A stretch of 64,000 bases of DNA from Phaseolus vulgaris (taxonomy: Eukaryota; Streptophyta; Magnoliopsida; Fabales; Fabaceae): NCBI RefSeq assembly GCF_000499845.2, contig NC_023755.2, forward strand, positions 703,732 through 767,731. Direction: 5' to 3'. Below, one piece after another: positions 1-11,100 of this stretch; within the stretch, counting starts at the first letter, position 1, and the number at the start of each line of letters is the position of its first letter. The notes under the pieces are model-generated. The model was not told the DNA's origin. It searched no databases and saw nothing but the letters and a program-made list of their open reading frames with translations. Both the position numbers and the translations under genes were made by a program.

Positions 1-486
1 TTTTAAGAATTTTATAATTAAATTTAAATTTAATAATATAACTTAAATTTTAAAAATGCATTTATTTTTTTTATTTAAATTCATTCTATTTTTATTATTT
101 TTTTAAGAGAAGGAATTTGCTTGGTTAGGAGTGTGAAAAGTAAAAGATTGATTTGTAGTATATTTGAGACTTTGACTTAATAGAAAAAAAATGGATTTAA
201 ATAGAAAGTTTATTAGTATACGTGATTAATTCAATTGAACTAATAAAGGTTAGAAGGTTATTTTTAGTATAATGTCAAAATTACCTTTAAATGTTTTTTC
301 TTAAATATAAATATTTTCTTATTAAAAATGAAAATAAATTATTTCTTAAAATTATTATTTATTAATTCCTAATAATAATTATAAAAATAAAAAACAAATA
401 TTAAATATAAAAATAAATTAATTATTTATCGAACCATATTTCATTTTCTCTTTTAAAAAAAATCCACAAATTCTCATAAATTACTT

Positions 487-490
<4 letters not shown>

Positions 491-528
<38 letters not shown>
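491..528. repeat. (AT)n microsatellite
   Basis: An uninterrupted TA dinucleotide run of about 38 bases in intergenic DNA. Confidence 0.97.
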
Positions 529-529
<1 letters not shown>

Positions 530-747
530 TTCACAAATAATCTAAATTTTGGAAAATGACCTTAGAATTGATGACAGAAAAGTGGAAAAGTTTTCTGGTA
601 TTAGCAATCTGAAAAAGGGTCCACATTCTTACTTACATTTATTACTTTTTGCCCCACATTACAATTTATTCCTTTTCTTAGTTTTATAAAACAAATAATA
701 CAAACTTTATACATGTATTTGATTTAATTTTTATACATAAAATATAT

Positions 748-1066
748 ACTACTAAAATATTATTGAATAAAAGTAATTTTGAAAATAAAAAAATATTAAT
801 TATTATATTGAACTACATTTAATATTATTTTAAAGATTACAAAATTATTAGTATCTAAATTACTTTTTATGGTAAATAAATAATTTTTAAATTAGTACTT
901 AATCAGCTATTAAGATTTTAACTACTAATTAATTAAATTTTAAAATTGGTAATTAAAATTTTGATAACTAATTAGATACTAATTTATAAACTATTTATTA
1001 ATAATAAAAATATTAGATAAAAAAATAATTTATGAGATGGTATCTATTTAATGATTTTCTTGTAGT
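748..1066. mobile_element. CACTA-like MITE, copy 1 (degenerate)
   Basis: The right end reads TGATTTTCTTGTAGT, the inverse complement of the ACTACAAGAAAATCA terminus shared by other copies in this window. The interior has the family's mirror-like arrangement, with 'actaattagatactaatttataaactatttattaataat' style modules facing their complements. The left end (actactaaa) is decayed. No coding capacity. Confidence 0.6.
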
Positions 1067-3959
1067 AATATGATTAATAAGTTCAATAAATATTGTTAAA
1101 ATAGACATTAATAAATTAGGATATTGTATTAAAAAATAAACTTTTAAATTTAATTTAATTTTATAAAATTAATTTAAAGTAAAAGATAAAATGTATACAT
1201 TATTTACATAATATAATTTGATGATATTTGTAATCTAAGTTCAAAATTTGAACAGATTTTTTGAAGGCATTGAAATCGGCATGCTATGATCTTGAAGCAA
1301 TAGTGTAGGAATTTAATACCCTTTGAAATTACATTGATAATTTGGTAAGTTTGTAATGTATATTTAATTAGTGTGGTTTTTTGTGTATTAACAAATAATT
1401 TTCTCTGATAATGATGTATATCAGCATTGATTGCCACTATTTCATTGTCATTTTCTGTAATTCTAATTTCTTTTGAATTTTTATTATTTTAATATTAAAC
1501 TTATTGTCTCAAACAAAATTTTAAACAACTAAGTTTCTTGATTAGTGGTTCTAAGAATTTTCTAAATATTGGTGGTTCATATGGTTTTTTATGTAATTAT
1601 ATAAATTACAATTTAACCATTTAGTTATTTATTTCTAAATATTAGTGTATCTTTGAATTATTATTACTTTTTAAACTTTTTCTAACTTAGTTTATTGTCA
1701 TCATTATTTTAATTAGTGTGTCAAAGTGATGAGAATCAACTCTTATTACAAAGTAAGTTGTTTTTCAAAGAATTTGTATTTTTTCTTCTTTTAGTTATTT
1801 TTAGGAGGTACAGTAATATGTTTTGTTTGTGAAATCATGAATAATTTAATTTCTCTAACTTATTTTTCTTAATTTTTAAATCAATTCTTTGAAGAATATC
1901 AGAATTAAGGAAAGAACACGTGAATAAAAAAAGCTATATAATGATTTAATAAATTGGTCTTTGAGTATTTTTTATTTCTTAACAAAACTTAGAAAAAGTA
2001 TAGCTTTTAATATGATTAATATGATATCAATAATTTTAATAATAATATTAATATATTATTAGTAGTATTAATAATATTATTATTATAATCTAAATGTAAA
2101 ATCAGTTTGTAACACCTAACTTTATTTACCTACAAATAACGTTATTAAAAAAACTTATTGACTCAACGCATAAAAAAATTATTTTCGTCAAACTATTTCA
2201 CTATTATATGCGAAATAAATTAAATCTTAAACTCTAACCTATAAATTTTAAATTTTATTTTACTTACTAATATAATTAATACATAAAAAAATCATAAAAA
2301 TTTAAACCTAACTCTTAAATTATAAATCATAAATCTTAAACTCTAACCTCTAAATTTTAAATCCTATTTTACCTACTAATATAATCAATAATCAAAAAAT
2401 TCATATATAAGTTTTAAATTATCTATAATTCCAAATTTTCAGGTAAAACAATTTTTTTTTTTTATAGTGGAATATGAGCTCCATAAGTTGGTTGACCTTT
2501 CACAAATTATGGAAAAGTTGTGGTAGCAAGACTTCTCCACTTGTGAATTAAACAATCTCTTACATCAAAAAACGTGTTCTTTCTCCCCAAATATTCAAAG
2601 GAAGGTTTATGTCTCGGTTTTAATGAAAAAATAATTAAATTTTTAAACCAATTTTGAATTTCATTAATTTTTTGTTTATGAATGTAGTTGTTTCTAGAAA
2701 GGCACAATTGGGCAGATTATTATATTTTCCATACCTTTTTATTCATTCAATGAATTGACCTTAGCATATGCCACTTCCTTTTAACTTACATAAACATATT
2801 TATCAGATTGTTGCACTTCTTTTTAAACCATTTATGAACCCTTATTAGATGTATTATTGATATTATAATTATTATACATTTAATATTGAAATTTATAATA
2901 TTTTATTTTAATTTTTTTATAAGATGTTATTAAAAGTTAAATATACTTTTCATTTATTTTTAGTATAAACTTTAAATATCTTATATATTTAAAATAAGAA
3001 AACTATTTAAATAAGTTTTTATCAAAAAAAAAATTATATGATAAGCATATTTTCAATGTGAATTATATTATTCACATAAAAAAATAAGTCAATTTAAAAT
3101 ATTTTAATAAGTTTATGTTGAAAAGTCGTTTGTCAAAAAGAATTACAAAAAAATTTACATGTTACAAATATTTAGAAAATATAAATTTAAACTAAGAATT
3201 TAGAAGGTATAAAGTTTGAAGAATAAAACCAATTTTGCTTGAAATTAAAAGAAACTAAAAAATATTTAACCTATTGTTAATTATGGATTTGAATATATAT
3301 TGATCTTTGTGGCGTGCAAGTTTTGGGGCATTGAGGCAAATGGGTTTCACTATCATGGTGAATGTGTTGGGAGCAATAACATCTCAATCAAAATCATTAA
3401 CCAATCAAAACAAAGAGTGGTGTTAATAAGCCACCAAGTTATCATCATAAATATTGGTTTGTTGAAATTCTTTCTTCCTCATCTTTTTCTTCCTACACTT
3501 CTAAACTATACAAAAATATCAAAATAACCTTATAATAATATCATCATAATCAATTTTAAACTTTCTTTTAAATTATTCATAACATTTATAAACTACGCAA
3601 TTCAAAATTATATTTTCAATTACTTAATCTACGATCATGTGATAAAAATATATTCTATATTGTGTAATTTTAAAATATTCATACTTCGTGATTCTAAATA
3701 TAGTTTTGTATTGTATAATCTCTATTATGGATTACCTAATCTGTAGAAAAATTGTTCTTAATTATACTACTGAGAATATATTTTTGGATAGACTATTCCA
3801 AATTTTCTATTTTTTTAATGTATTCCAAGAAGAATGAGATTTTTTATTTAAATAATGCACAAATGGTATTTTAACAACTCCACTACATGCATGTGGTGCA
3901 AAAATAAAGTATTAGAGTTGAGGAAGAAGATGTTCAAAATAAAATAAAAGTAGTGATAT

Positions 3960-4390
3960 GTATGCATCTTAATAAAAATTGAATTTTCAATTTTATCTTT
4001 TATAAATATGTATTATGAATGGTAGATTATATAATGTATTTCTGATGTGAAAATACATTTGTAATATATAATCTATAATATATTAATATATTTTAGAATG
4101 TGTATATTTTGAATGATATTTTATAGATTTAGAAATACATACCAAAATATGTAATTTGGAATCTATTTTTTACGGACATTTTTGTCATTTCAACCTCCTC
4201 ATGGAGGTGCAAGTTTAGAAACATGGGGTATAAAACGCAAAGCCCTAAAATATGGGTAGCCCAAAGTAGAAGCCCGTTAATTAACCTCTGGTCCTTGGCC
4301 CACGTTTATGGCAGAGATGTGGTAATTTCTTCCTACACCTCCATGCTTTCTTCACCTCCCTGCTTTCTTCCTGCATCATCTCTGTAGGAG
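3960..4390. repeat. Palindrome-rich repeat, copy 1
   Basis: The interior has repeated short units built around 'tatataatctata' and 'atgtaatttggaat'. The right part (about 4325-4375) carries the motif CTTCCTACACCTCCATGCTTTC, also seen in the better-preserved copy at 63412-63769. The left boundary is uncertain. Confidence 0.45.
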
Positions 4391-5539
4391 AGGTTGCAGT
4401 ATAAGATAATGCCATGGGAAATAGATAAAGAGAAAATAAATTCGTCTTTTTTTTATACTGGGTCCTTTTTCTATTTGAATAAAATACTTTTTTTTTTATT
4501 AGATATAGAAAAACACAATCAAGTTTATCAATAAAAGAAATTGTTTGATGCATAATTCAAATTTTAATTTTGGAGAAAAACCAAGTTAAAATTGAGAAGC
4601 TCATCAATTTTTTGGGAAGAACCTATAATTTATCTGTGTAAGGGCAAAAACAAGAGACCATTGGACAGTACTTGGAATTGGTTAAACCATGTTGGAAACG
4701 AAATAAACTATACTGAGAGAGGTAAATACCCAATATCATGGTTAAAAAAATAGCTTTCTGCAGAAGAGAATCCTTCAAACTTTGTAATTTGCAAACCACA
4801 CTTTAACAATAAAGCAGTAACGATTATAACAAGAAGATTAAACATACAATGCAGTTCCTACACGTGTTGCAGATTTTCAATTTGGCCCACATGCATGAAA
4901 ACTCATCCTATACATGTAAACATAGTCAGTTTGGTCCCAAAGTGTAGCACACAACACAACCAAGTTAAAAAGTGCAAATGTGGTTAGCAGACAACATATG
5001 ATAGCAGAATCAAACTGGTTAAGTTTGTACTAATAGGAAGCAATTTAATAAACATTTACGTATAAGAACAAAATTGAGAATCCGTGTCTTTAAGGGGATT
5101 AATGTTTAAATTGACAAGTATTTTAGTTATGGAAATTTTCCATCAACGAGGATTCACACTTTTGAAATTAAACAACAAAATATGGTGATGATGACACTGT
5201 TCCATCTAATCTTAGTTTTTGTACTTTAAGAGAAAGCATGAATGAAATTAAAACTGACCTGGAGGGTTTGGAAGAACCTACTGCGTTTGCGAAGGTCACG
5301 AATGATGCCTTAAAGTTCTGCCTTCTTCCCCTTCTACACCCAATCGTCGACCACACTGGTGTTGGGATTTTCGAGAACAGCCTCTGTTTATTCCTCCTGC
5401 TGCTGTATAGGACCTGCTCGCGGCTGCGATTCTGCGAAGAATCACATATTGGCTCCACATATGAACAGAGAAATGCTGAGACCAGTACTCAACTTCAACC
5501 TCACGAGGCTATATATCATTGTTGGTATCATTCTCCATG

Positions 5540-7105
5540 TCAAAACTTCATTGATGCTCCCTTATCCAATCTGTTGTTGTAGAGCTCAAGCTCTACCCAG
5601 CTACATCCGGCGACTTTCTTCACTCCAGTCCCCATTATACTCTTCCGAATCTTGTTAGCATCATCCCATCGTTCAGAACTGGCATACATGTTAGACAGCA
5701 AAGCAAGAGTACCAACACCAACACTTTTCCCCTTGAGGTGTCCCTTTATCCATTCAGACATCTTCTCATTGGCATGGATTTTGCAAGCCTGAAGAAGAGC
5801 TCCCCAAATAGACCATTCAGCTTCAACAGGCATTCTTCTAAGGAAAGCCTCGGCTTCCTCAAACAAACCAGCACGTCCGTACATATCCACCACGCAACCA
5901 TAATGCCTCATCTGTGGCACAATGCCATAAAAATCCCTCATTGCTTTGAAAAACATAACCCCTTCATTCACCAACCCCGCATGGCTGCATGCAGACAACA
6001 CCCCAATAAAAGTAACATCATCAGGCTCAACCCCTTCAACCAACATCCGTGAAAATAGCTCCAATGTTCTTTTCCCATAACCGTTCATGGCAAGGCCAGA
6101 GATAACAGTGCCCCACGAGACAACATCCTTGTGCACAATCATCTCAAAAACCCTTAACCCCACTTGCATATCTCCACACTTCACATACATGTTGAGCAAA
6201 GCATTCCCAATAATTCCATCAACCACAAGGTCATGTCGTGAGTCAATATACGAATGCACCCACTGCCCCAAACTCAATGCTCCAAAAGAGGCACACGCTG
6301 ATAAAACAGTCACTATAGTTGCCTCGTTAGGTTCAGCTTCTGCACTATACACCATTCGTTTAAACACACCAAAAGCCTCCTCGCAGTGGCCACCACGCGC
6401 GTAGCCCATCAACAAAGTGGTCCAAGAAATCACGTCCCTCGTAGACATTTTATCAAACAGGTTCTTCGCATATTTCAACGACCCACTCTTAGTGTACAAG
6501 TGCAACACCGCGTTGTCAAAAACAATATTCGCGTTGGCAATCACCCTCACGCCGTAAGCGTGAACGGACTTGCCGGGTCTCAGAGCCCTGAGAGATGAAC
6601 ACGCGCACAACGCGCCGACTAGGGTGGCTGCATTGGGCCTGACAATTTTGGGCTTTGAGTTCATTTTTGAAAAATGGTGAAGGGCTTGGGCCTCGAAGCC
6701 CGATTTGGCGAGGCCCGATATTAGTGAGGTCCATGAAACGACGCCGGGGGAGGGAATTGATCGGAAAAGGTTTGTGGCGGAAACGACGTCGTTGTGGGCG
6801 AGGTAGCAGTGGAGGAGCGAGTTCTGGATGAAGATGTCGACGTAGTGACCAGATAGAAGGAGACGCGCGTGGATTTCGAGCGCTTTGGAGCGCGTGTGGT
6901 GGGAGGAGCATGCCTTGAGGGCGTAGGTGAAAGTGTAGTGGTTATGGGAGAAAGGGTTTGAGAGCATTTGGTTGAAGAGATGAAAGAATGCATTTTTAGA
7001 ATTTGTTAGAAGTGAAAGAAAAGGGTTCAACAATTGGGGATTAGGGTTTGTGATGAGTTGTTGTTGAGCACGAATTGCTATTTCATTCAGATTCTGAGCC
7101 TTCAT
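5540..7105 (-). CDS. Pentatricopeptide repeat (PPR) protein, PLS type with E domain
   Basis: A single-exon, 521-residue protein. PPR proteins of this kind bind organellar RNA and act in editing, splicing or stability in mitochondria or plastids. The sequence shows tandem PPR units throughout, with diagnostic phrases such as VVSWTSLISGLAKSG, DVISWTTLLMGYARGG, DVVSWGTVISGLAMNG and PDDVTFIGVLSACSHAGLV, then an E-type tail (WGALLQACKIH, LLSNMYASS, KKVAGCSWVEL). There is no DYW deaminase domain; the tail stops about 15 residues after the GCSWVEL motif. The open frame runs 12 bases further upstream to a GTG, so I chose the first ATG (protein begins MKAQNLN). The N terminus could be an organellar targeting sequence, but I cannot say which organelle. 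Lack of introns is usual for this family. The ortholog is not identified. Confidence 0.93.
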   Translation of the reverse strand: MKAQNLNEIAIRAQQQLITNPNPQLLNPFLSLLTNSKNAFFHLFNQMLSNPFSHNHYTFTYALKACSSHHTRSKALEIHARLLLSGHYVDIFIQNSLLHCYLAHNDVVSATNLFRSIPSPGVVSWTSLISGLAKSGFEAQALHHFSKMNSKPKIVRPNAATLVGALCACSSLRALRPGKSVHAYGVRVIANANIVFDNAVLHLYTKSGSLKYAKNLFDKMSTRDVISWTTLLMGYARGGHCEEAFGVFKRMVYSAEAEPNEATIVTVLSACASFGALSLGQWVHSYIDSRHDLVVDGIIGNALLNMYVKCGDMQVGLRVFEMIVHKDVVSWGTVISGLAMNGYGKRTLELFSRMLVEGVEPDDVTFIGVLSACSHAGLVNEGVMFFKAMRDFYGIVPQMRHYGCVVDMYGRAGLFEEAEAFLRRMPVEAEWSIWGALLQACKIHANEKMSEWIKGHLKGKSVGVGTLALLSNMYASSERWDDANKIRKSIMGTGVKKVAGCSWVELELYNNRLDKGASMKF

Positions 7106-8184
7106 GGCATCACCCACTAACGTATTACCTAATTGCTATAGATAAATTTGTCTCAATGAATAAATCAAATCATTGAAATTCATAATTTTATAATTACTAA
7201 TATTATAAATTATAATTATTTTTTCATTACTCACATTTGAATCAATGTTCACCTATTTTCTATTTTTAAACAAAAGACTTAGAAAAATAAAATTAAACAT
7301 TCTATTAAAAAAAATAAGAGATTAATCATACTAATAGGAGTGGGTCAACATAAAATATTAGGATTCTCATTCTTGATATTCATGGAAGAAGAGAAAAAAT
7401 TAATGAAATGAATGCGAAAAATAACTTTTGATATCATATTTAGACAATGAAATTTAAGTCAATCAACCCTACAAAATCGTTTTGGTAAGATGATATTTGA
7501 CCCCACCTATATAATATAATTTGTTCTTTTTTTAATTCATATGAGATCTCTAACATATTCACTTCATGTCAAGTATATTGAGCGTAAAAATCAATGAGAC
7601 CTCGATAATGAATGACATGATAAGTCAAAATCTCGACTATGATAGACTATTAAGAAACACTAATGCAACCGACATTTTTTATGACGGTTAAATCAGACCT
7701 TTTATGTTGATTTTAGAATCGGCATATAAACTTTGAACGAAAGTTTGAAATAAAAAGGTACTTAAAATAGGAATGAACCCCAAAAACTTTAAAGTAATCT
7801 AGGTCAATGTTCGAATACAAATTATAATCAAGATTTCGTTATATATTGGCATGAGACTATATTTCAGAAATGTACATTATAGTTGCAAGTAAAATTGATA
7901 AATCCACCATATATCCAACTAGCATTTTAGTGTACAATACGACAAGAAAGAAATATAATACATAATGTCATTCATCAATTACATATCCAATATTATGAAT
8001 TAAGATAATTTAGGGGGAAACAACCATTTGCTCTAGCTAATGTTAACTTGTAATGAATTCCTAACAAAGTGTTGATAATTCAACCAAAATTCATTAACTT
8101 CATGAATGATTGTTGATCTACATGTGTCAATAGCAATACATAAATCATCACAATGATAATGAGAATAATATAAATAAACAATCT
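7106..8184. other. Intergenic region, PPR to invertase
   Basis: AT-rich spacer between two minus-strand genes. It should hold the PPR promoter and 5' UTR (just above 7105) and the invertase 3' UTR (just below 8185). A decayed piece of the dispersed repeat lies at about 7538-7665. No gene seen. Confidence 0.7.
7538..7665 (+). repeat. Dispersed legume-type repeat, copy 1 (partial)
   Basis: Contains the family's core 'atgagatctctaacatattc' followed by 'cgataatgaatgacatgata', shared with the copies at 10435, 29075, 31590 and 39448. Only the 3' half is recognisable. Confidence 0.55.
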
Positions 8185-11100
8185 TCAATGACTTTGATCA
8201 AAGGGAAAGGGACGTAGGAAAGCAGAGTTCAATTGCCAAATCTTTAAGGAGATCTTAATGTTTATATCAGTTGCATTGTTGAATACAAATAATCTTGCAG
8301 CTCCATATATTGCTTCAGTTGGGTAAACTCTACTTGTGATCACTCTTCTCCCTCCTTGAGCAAAGCTCTCAATAATTGAATGGTCAACCTGATCAAATTG
8401 GAAAGTTAATTGTTACAAAAAAACATGTGCATTAATCAAAACAAAAACATAATTTCACCCCAAACTACATTTGAACATGCATTTCCTATATGAAAACTAA
8501 ATCTAAAGAGAAAACCAATGATAAAAACTAAAATAAGTAATATAGCCACATGCCAAGTGAACAAGAAGTACAATTCACACTTACCAATACCCTCATTGAC
8601 AATTTTTCATCACTGAGGATTGGAATGTTGCTGCCATAAATTGCCTTTGAAACATCAGAAGCCTTGGATGATCTACATCAGATCCAACAACTCATTAGCA
8701 TGTTTTTTCTTTAAAAAGAGAAAATTTGTATTACCAAGTGCAATTTCTCACCTTGTTTCATCAACACAGAAGAAAGTGGTAGTATTAGAAAGACGAAAAT
8801 AGATTGGAGTTTGTTCAGAAAGTGAGTCATCTGCTATTGCCAGAAGACCAAATGGTCCAAAAGCACTTCTGTCAGTGGCACCACCCTTTCCACAACCCAT
8901 GTTGTTCTTACCATTACTTTTGGAGTTCAACCATTCAATCTCAAATTCAGCAAATATGTCCAACTGAGATGTTTTTGGTAAATGAAATTAGTTGTTGATG
9001 AGTACAATTATTCTGAGTGACAATGCAACAAAACATTTGAGTAAAGTTACATAATTCTACAGACAAACCTGTGTTGCTAGGCTTATGTTTAGTGGCACAA
9101 CAGAGCCAGGCTTAACCACCATTCCTTCAAATTCATCACTACTTAGTCTTAAGCTTTCTACTTCCTCTACTGGCCACAGAAGCAAATTAGTTCTAGTCTT
9201 GTTATCAAACAACACTGTTCTTGGAATTGTCTGATAAAACAGAAAACATGGATTTAAGGTTTATGTTCACATAAAGTTATAAACTCAACCATGAAAAATC
9301 ATAACATTTCATCAATCACTTCTCCATGTGAATTTCTAACTTGACCAATACATGATCACAATTTAAACTAAAATCACAATGAAAGTTGAAGAAACAAAAG
9401 ATAGAATCAAACTTAGAAGAAAAAAAATGATACCTGAAGAGAAGCCCAACCCTTTCTTAAGTCATCACTTTCTATATCAGTTTCATTGACCCAACCCCAC
9501 AGAATTCTCCTCTCTTTTTCTTCATCATAGAAACTCTTTGAAGCATAGTATCTTCCATAGTCCAAAAGCAACCCGATACCCACATCCATAAACGGGTCAT
9601 CGGGTACCCACGTGTCATTTTCAACAAAATAGGTTCCAAGTGCATAACTATCTACCCTTTTGTCATCCAAACTAGCTTTTAGAACGTGCTTAACATATGG
9701 CCCATTTACTGAACTATCCAAACCCTTCGACCCGTTTATCGAAACCGGGTAAAAGTCCACACATTCCCACATACCCGTACCCGGAACTGCATGCAAGTAG
9801 TGATCGTTTGGCTCAAAGTTGATGAAATCAGTGGTTTTGTAAACTAATGAAAGGCCCGTTTTTCCTTTCTTTGACCCGATTGTGATCCTCCATTTTCCAT
9901 CCGACCCGATCCAACCCGTGGTCGGGTCCCGAAAGTCCTTGGAGCCAATACCGGGCGGGGGCAGCAGGATCGGGTTACCCGGATATTTGACCCAATGGAG
10001 GAGAAGTGGATCAGATAGATTGGCAGGGTATGCAAGATTTTGCACTTGCACGTAGTGATTGGTGTCACCTGTGTAAAGCATTATGATTTTGCCACCTGGC
10101 AGAATCGTGGCCGATCCAGTCCATACACCGTTGATATCATACCAGTCGTTGGGGACCATAGCAATGGGTAGATAGAGCCAATGAATCATGTCCCTTGATA
10201 CTGCATGCCCCCATGTGATGTTCCCCCACACAGCTGAATCAGGATTATACTGATAGAATAGATGGTACCACCCCATGTGAAACAATGGACCTGCAATCAT
10301 ATGATAAAATCTCAATCTAATCTCATTTTTCTTCTTCTTTCATCCTTCTCTATTTTTTAAAGCTTAATAATAATTAAAAACATATACAACTAATAATATT
10401 TTTAAACCCTAATAAGCCTAAAACATCTCTAGTCAAATGAGTGACCTGATAAAACACTCAATAAGATAGACTCGAAATGACTTTAATACTATATTAAGAA
10501 GTTGATTTTAAGCTTAACTCAACCTCATAAAATTGACTTATGAGGTGAGGTTTATACCCACTTATATACTATAAAATACTTTAATTTCTAATTGATGTGA
10601 GATTTCTAACATATACAACTAATCATAAACCCTAAATCCTAAACATATATAACTAATCATACTTTGATTTTTGATTATATGTTAATACATCTCCTATTCT
10701 ATCAATTTAAGCTATTTACTTTATCTTGTATTAAAACAATTCTAAGTAGCCATAAGATGTCACCCTCCTAAGTTTGCACATAAAAATTTGTCCTACTTTT
10801 AATGAAGATTACAAGTTTAGTGAACTATAGAAGTTCCTGAACTATCAATTAATTAAAAATTTACATGTATTTTTTAAAAACAATTAGTATAAAAGTGTAT
10901 ACACTTTATCTAGTATAATATTTTGTGTTAAATAACATTGTAAATATCTCCAAACTCTTTGCATATATCTGCTTTTTTTTTCAAGATTTGATTAAATATA
11001 TTATTTATACTAGATATGAGACTCAATTTTAGTTATATGGAGATGTGATGTCTTTTAAATAAGAAATAAGAGTTGAAATTTATTTTTAAGTTAAATATAT

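Larger units (their letters stand above)
1..5539. other. Gene-free AT-rich flank
   Basis: No open frame here resembles a known protein and none has plausible splice partners. The stretch is very AT-rich and contains an (AT)n tract near 491-528, a CACTA-like MITE at about 748-1066 and a palindrome-rich repeat at about 3960-4390, annotated separately. Short open frames at 1204-1437, 2507-2707, 3300-3527 and 4281-4553 have low-complexity composition and I do not regard them as genes. The part from about 4600 to 5539 lies 3' of the minus-strand PPR gene and may include its 3' UTR. Confidence 0.7.

Noticed and set aside
5168..7000. Several open frames of 60-130 codons on both strands across the PPR gene
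   Set aside because: They are shadows of the 521-codon PPR frame. None has family resemblance or its own splice context.
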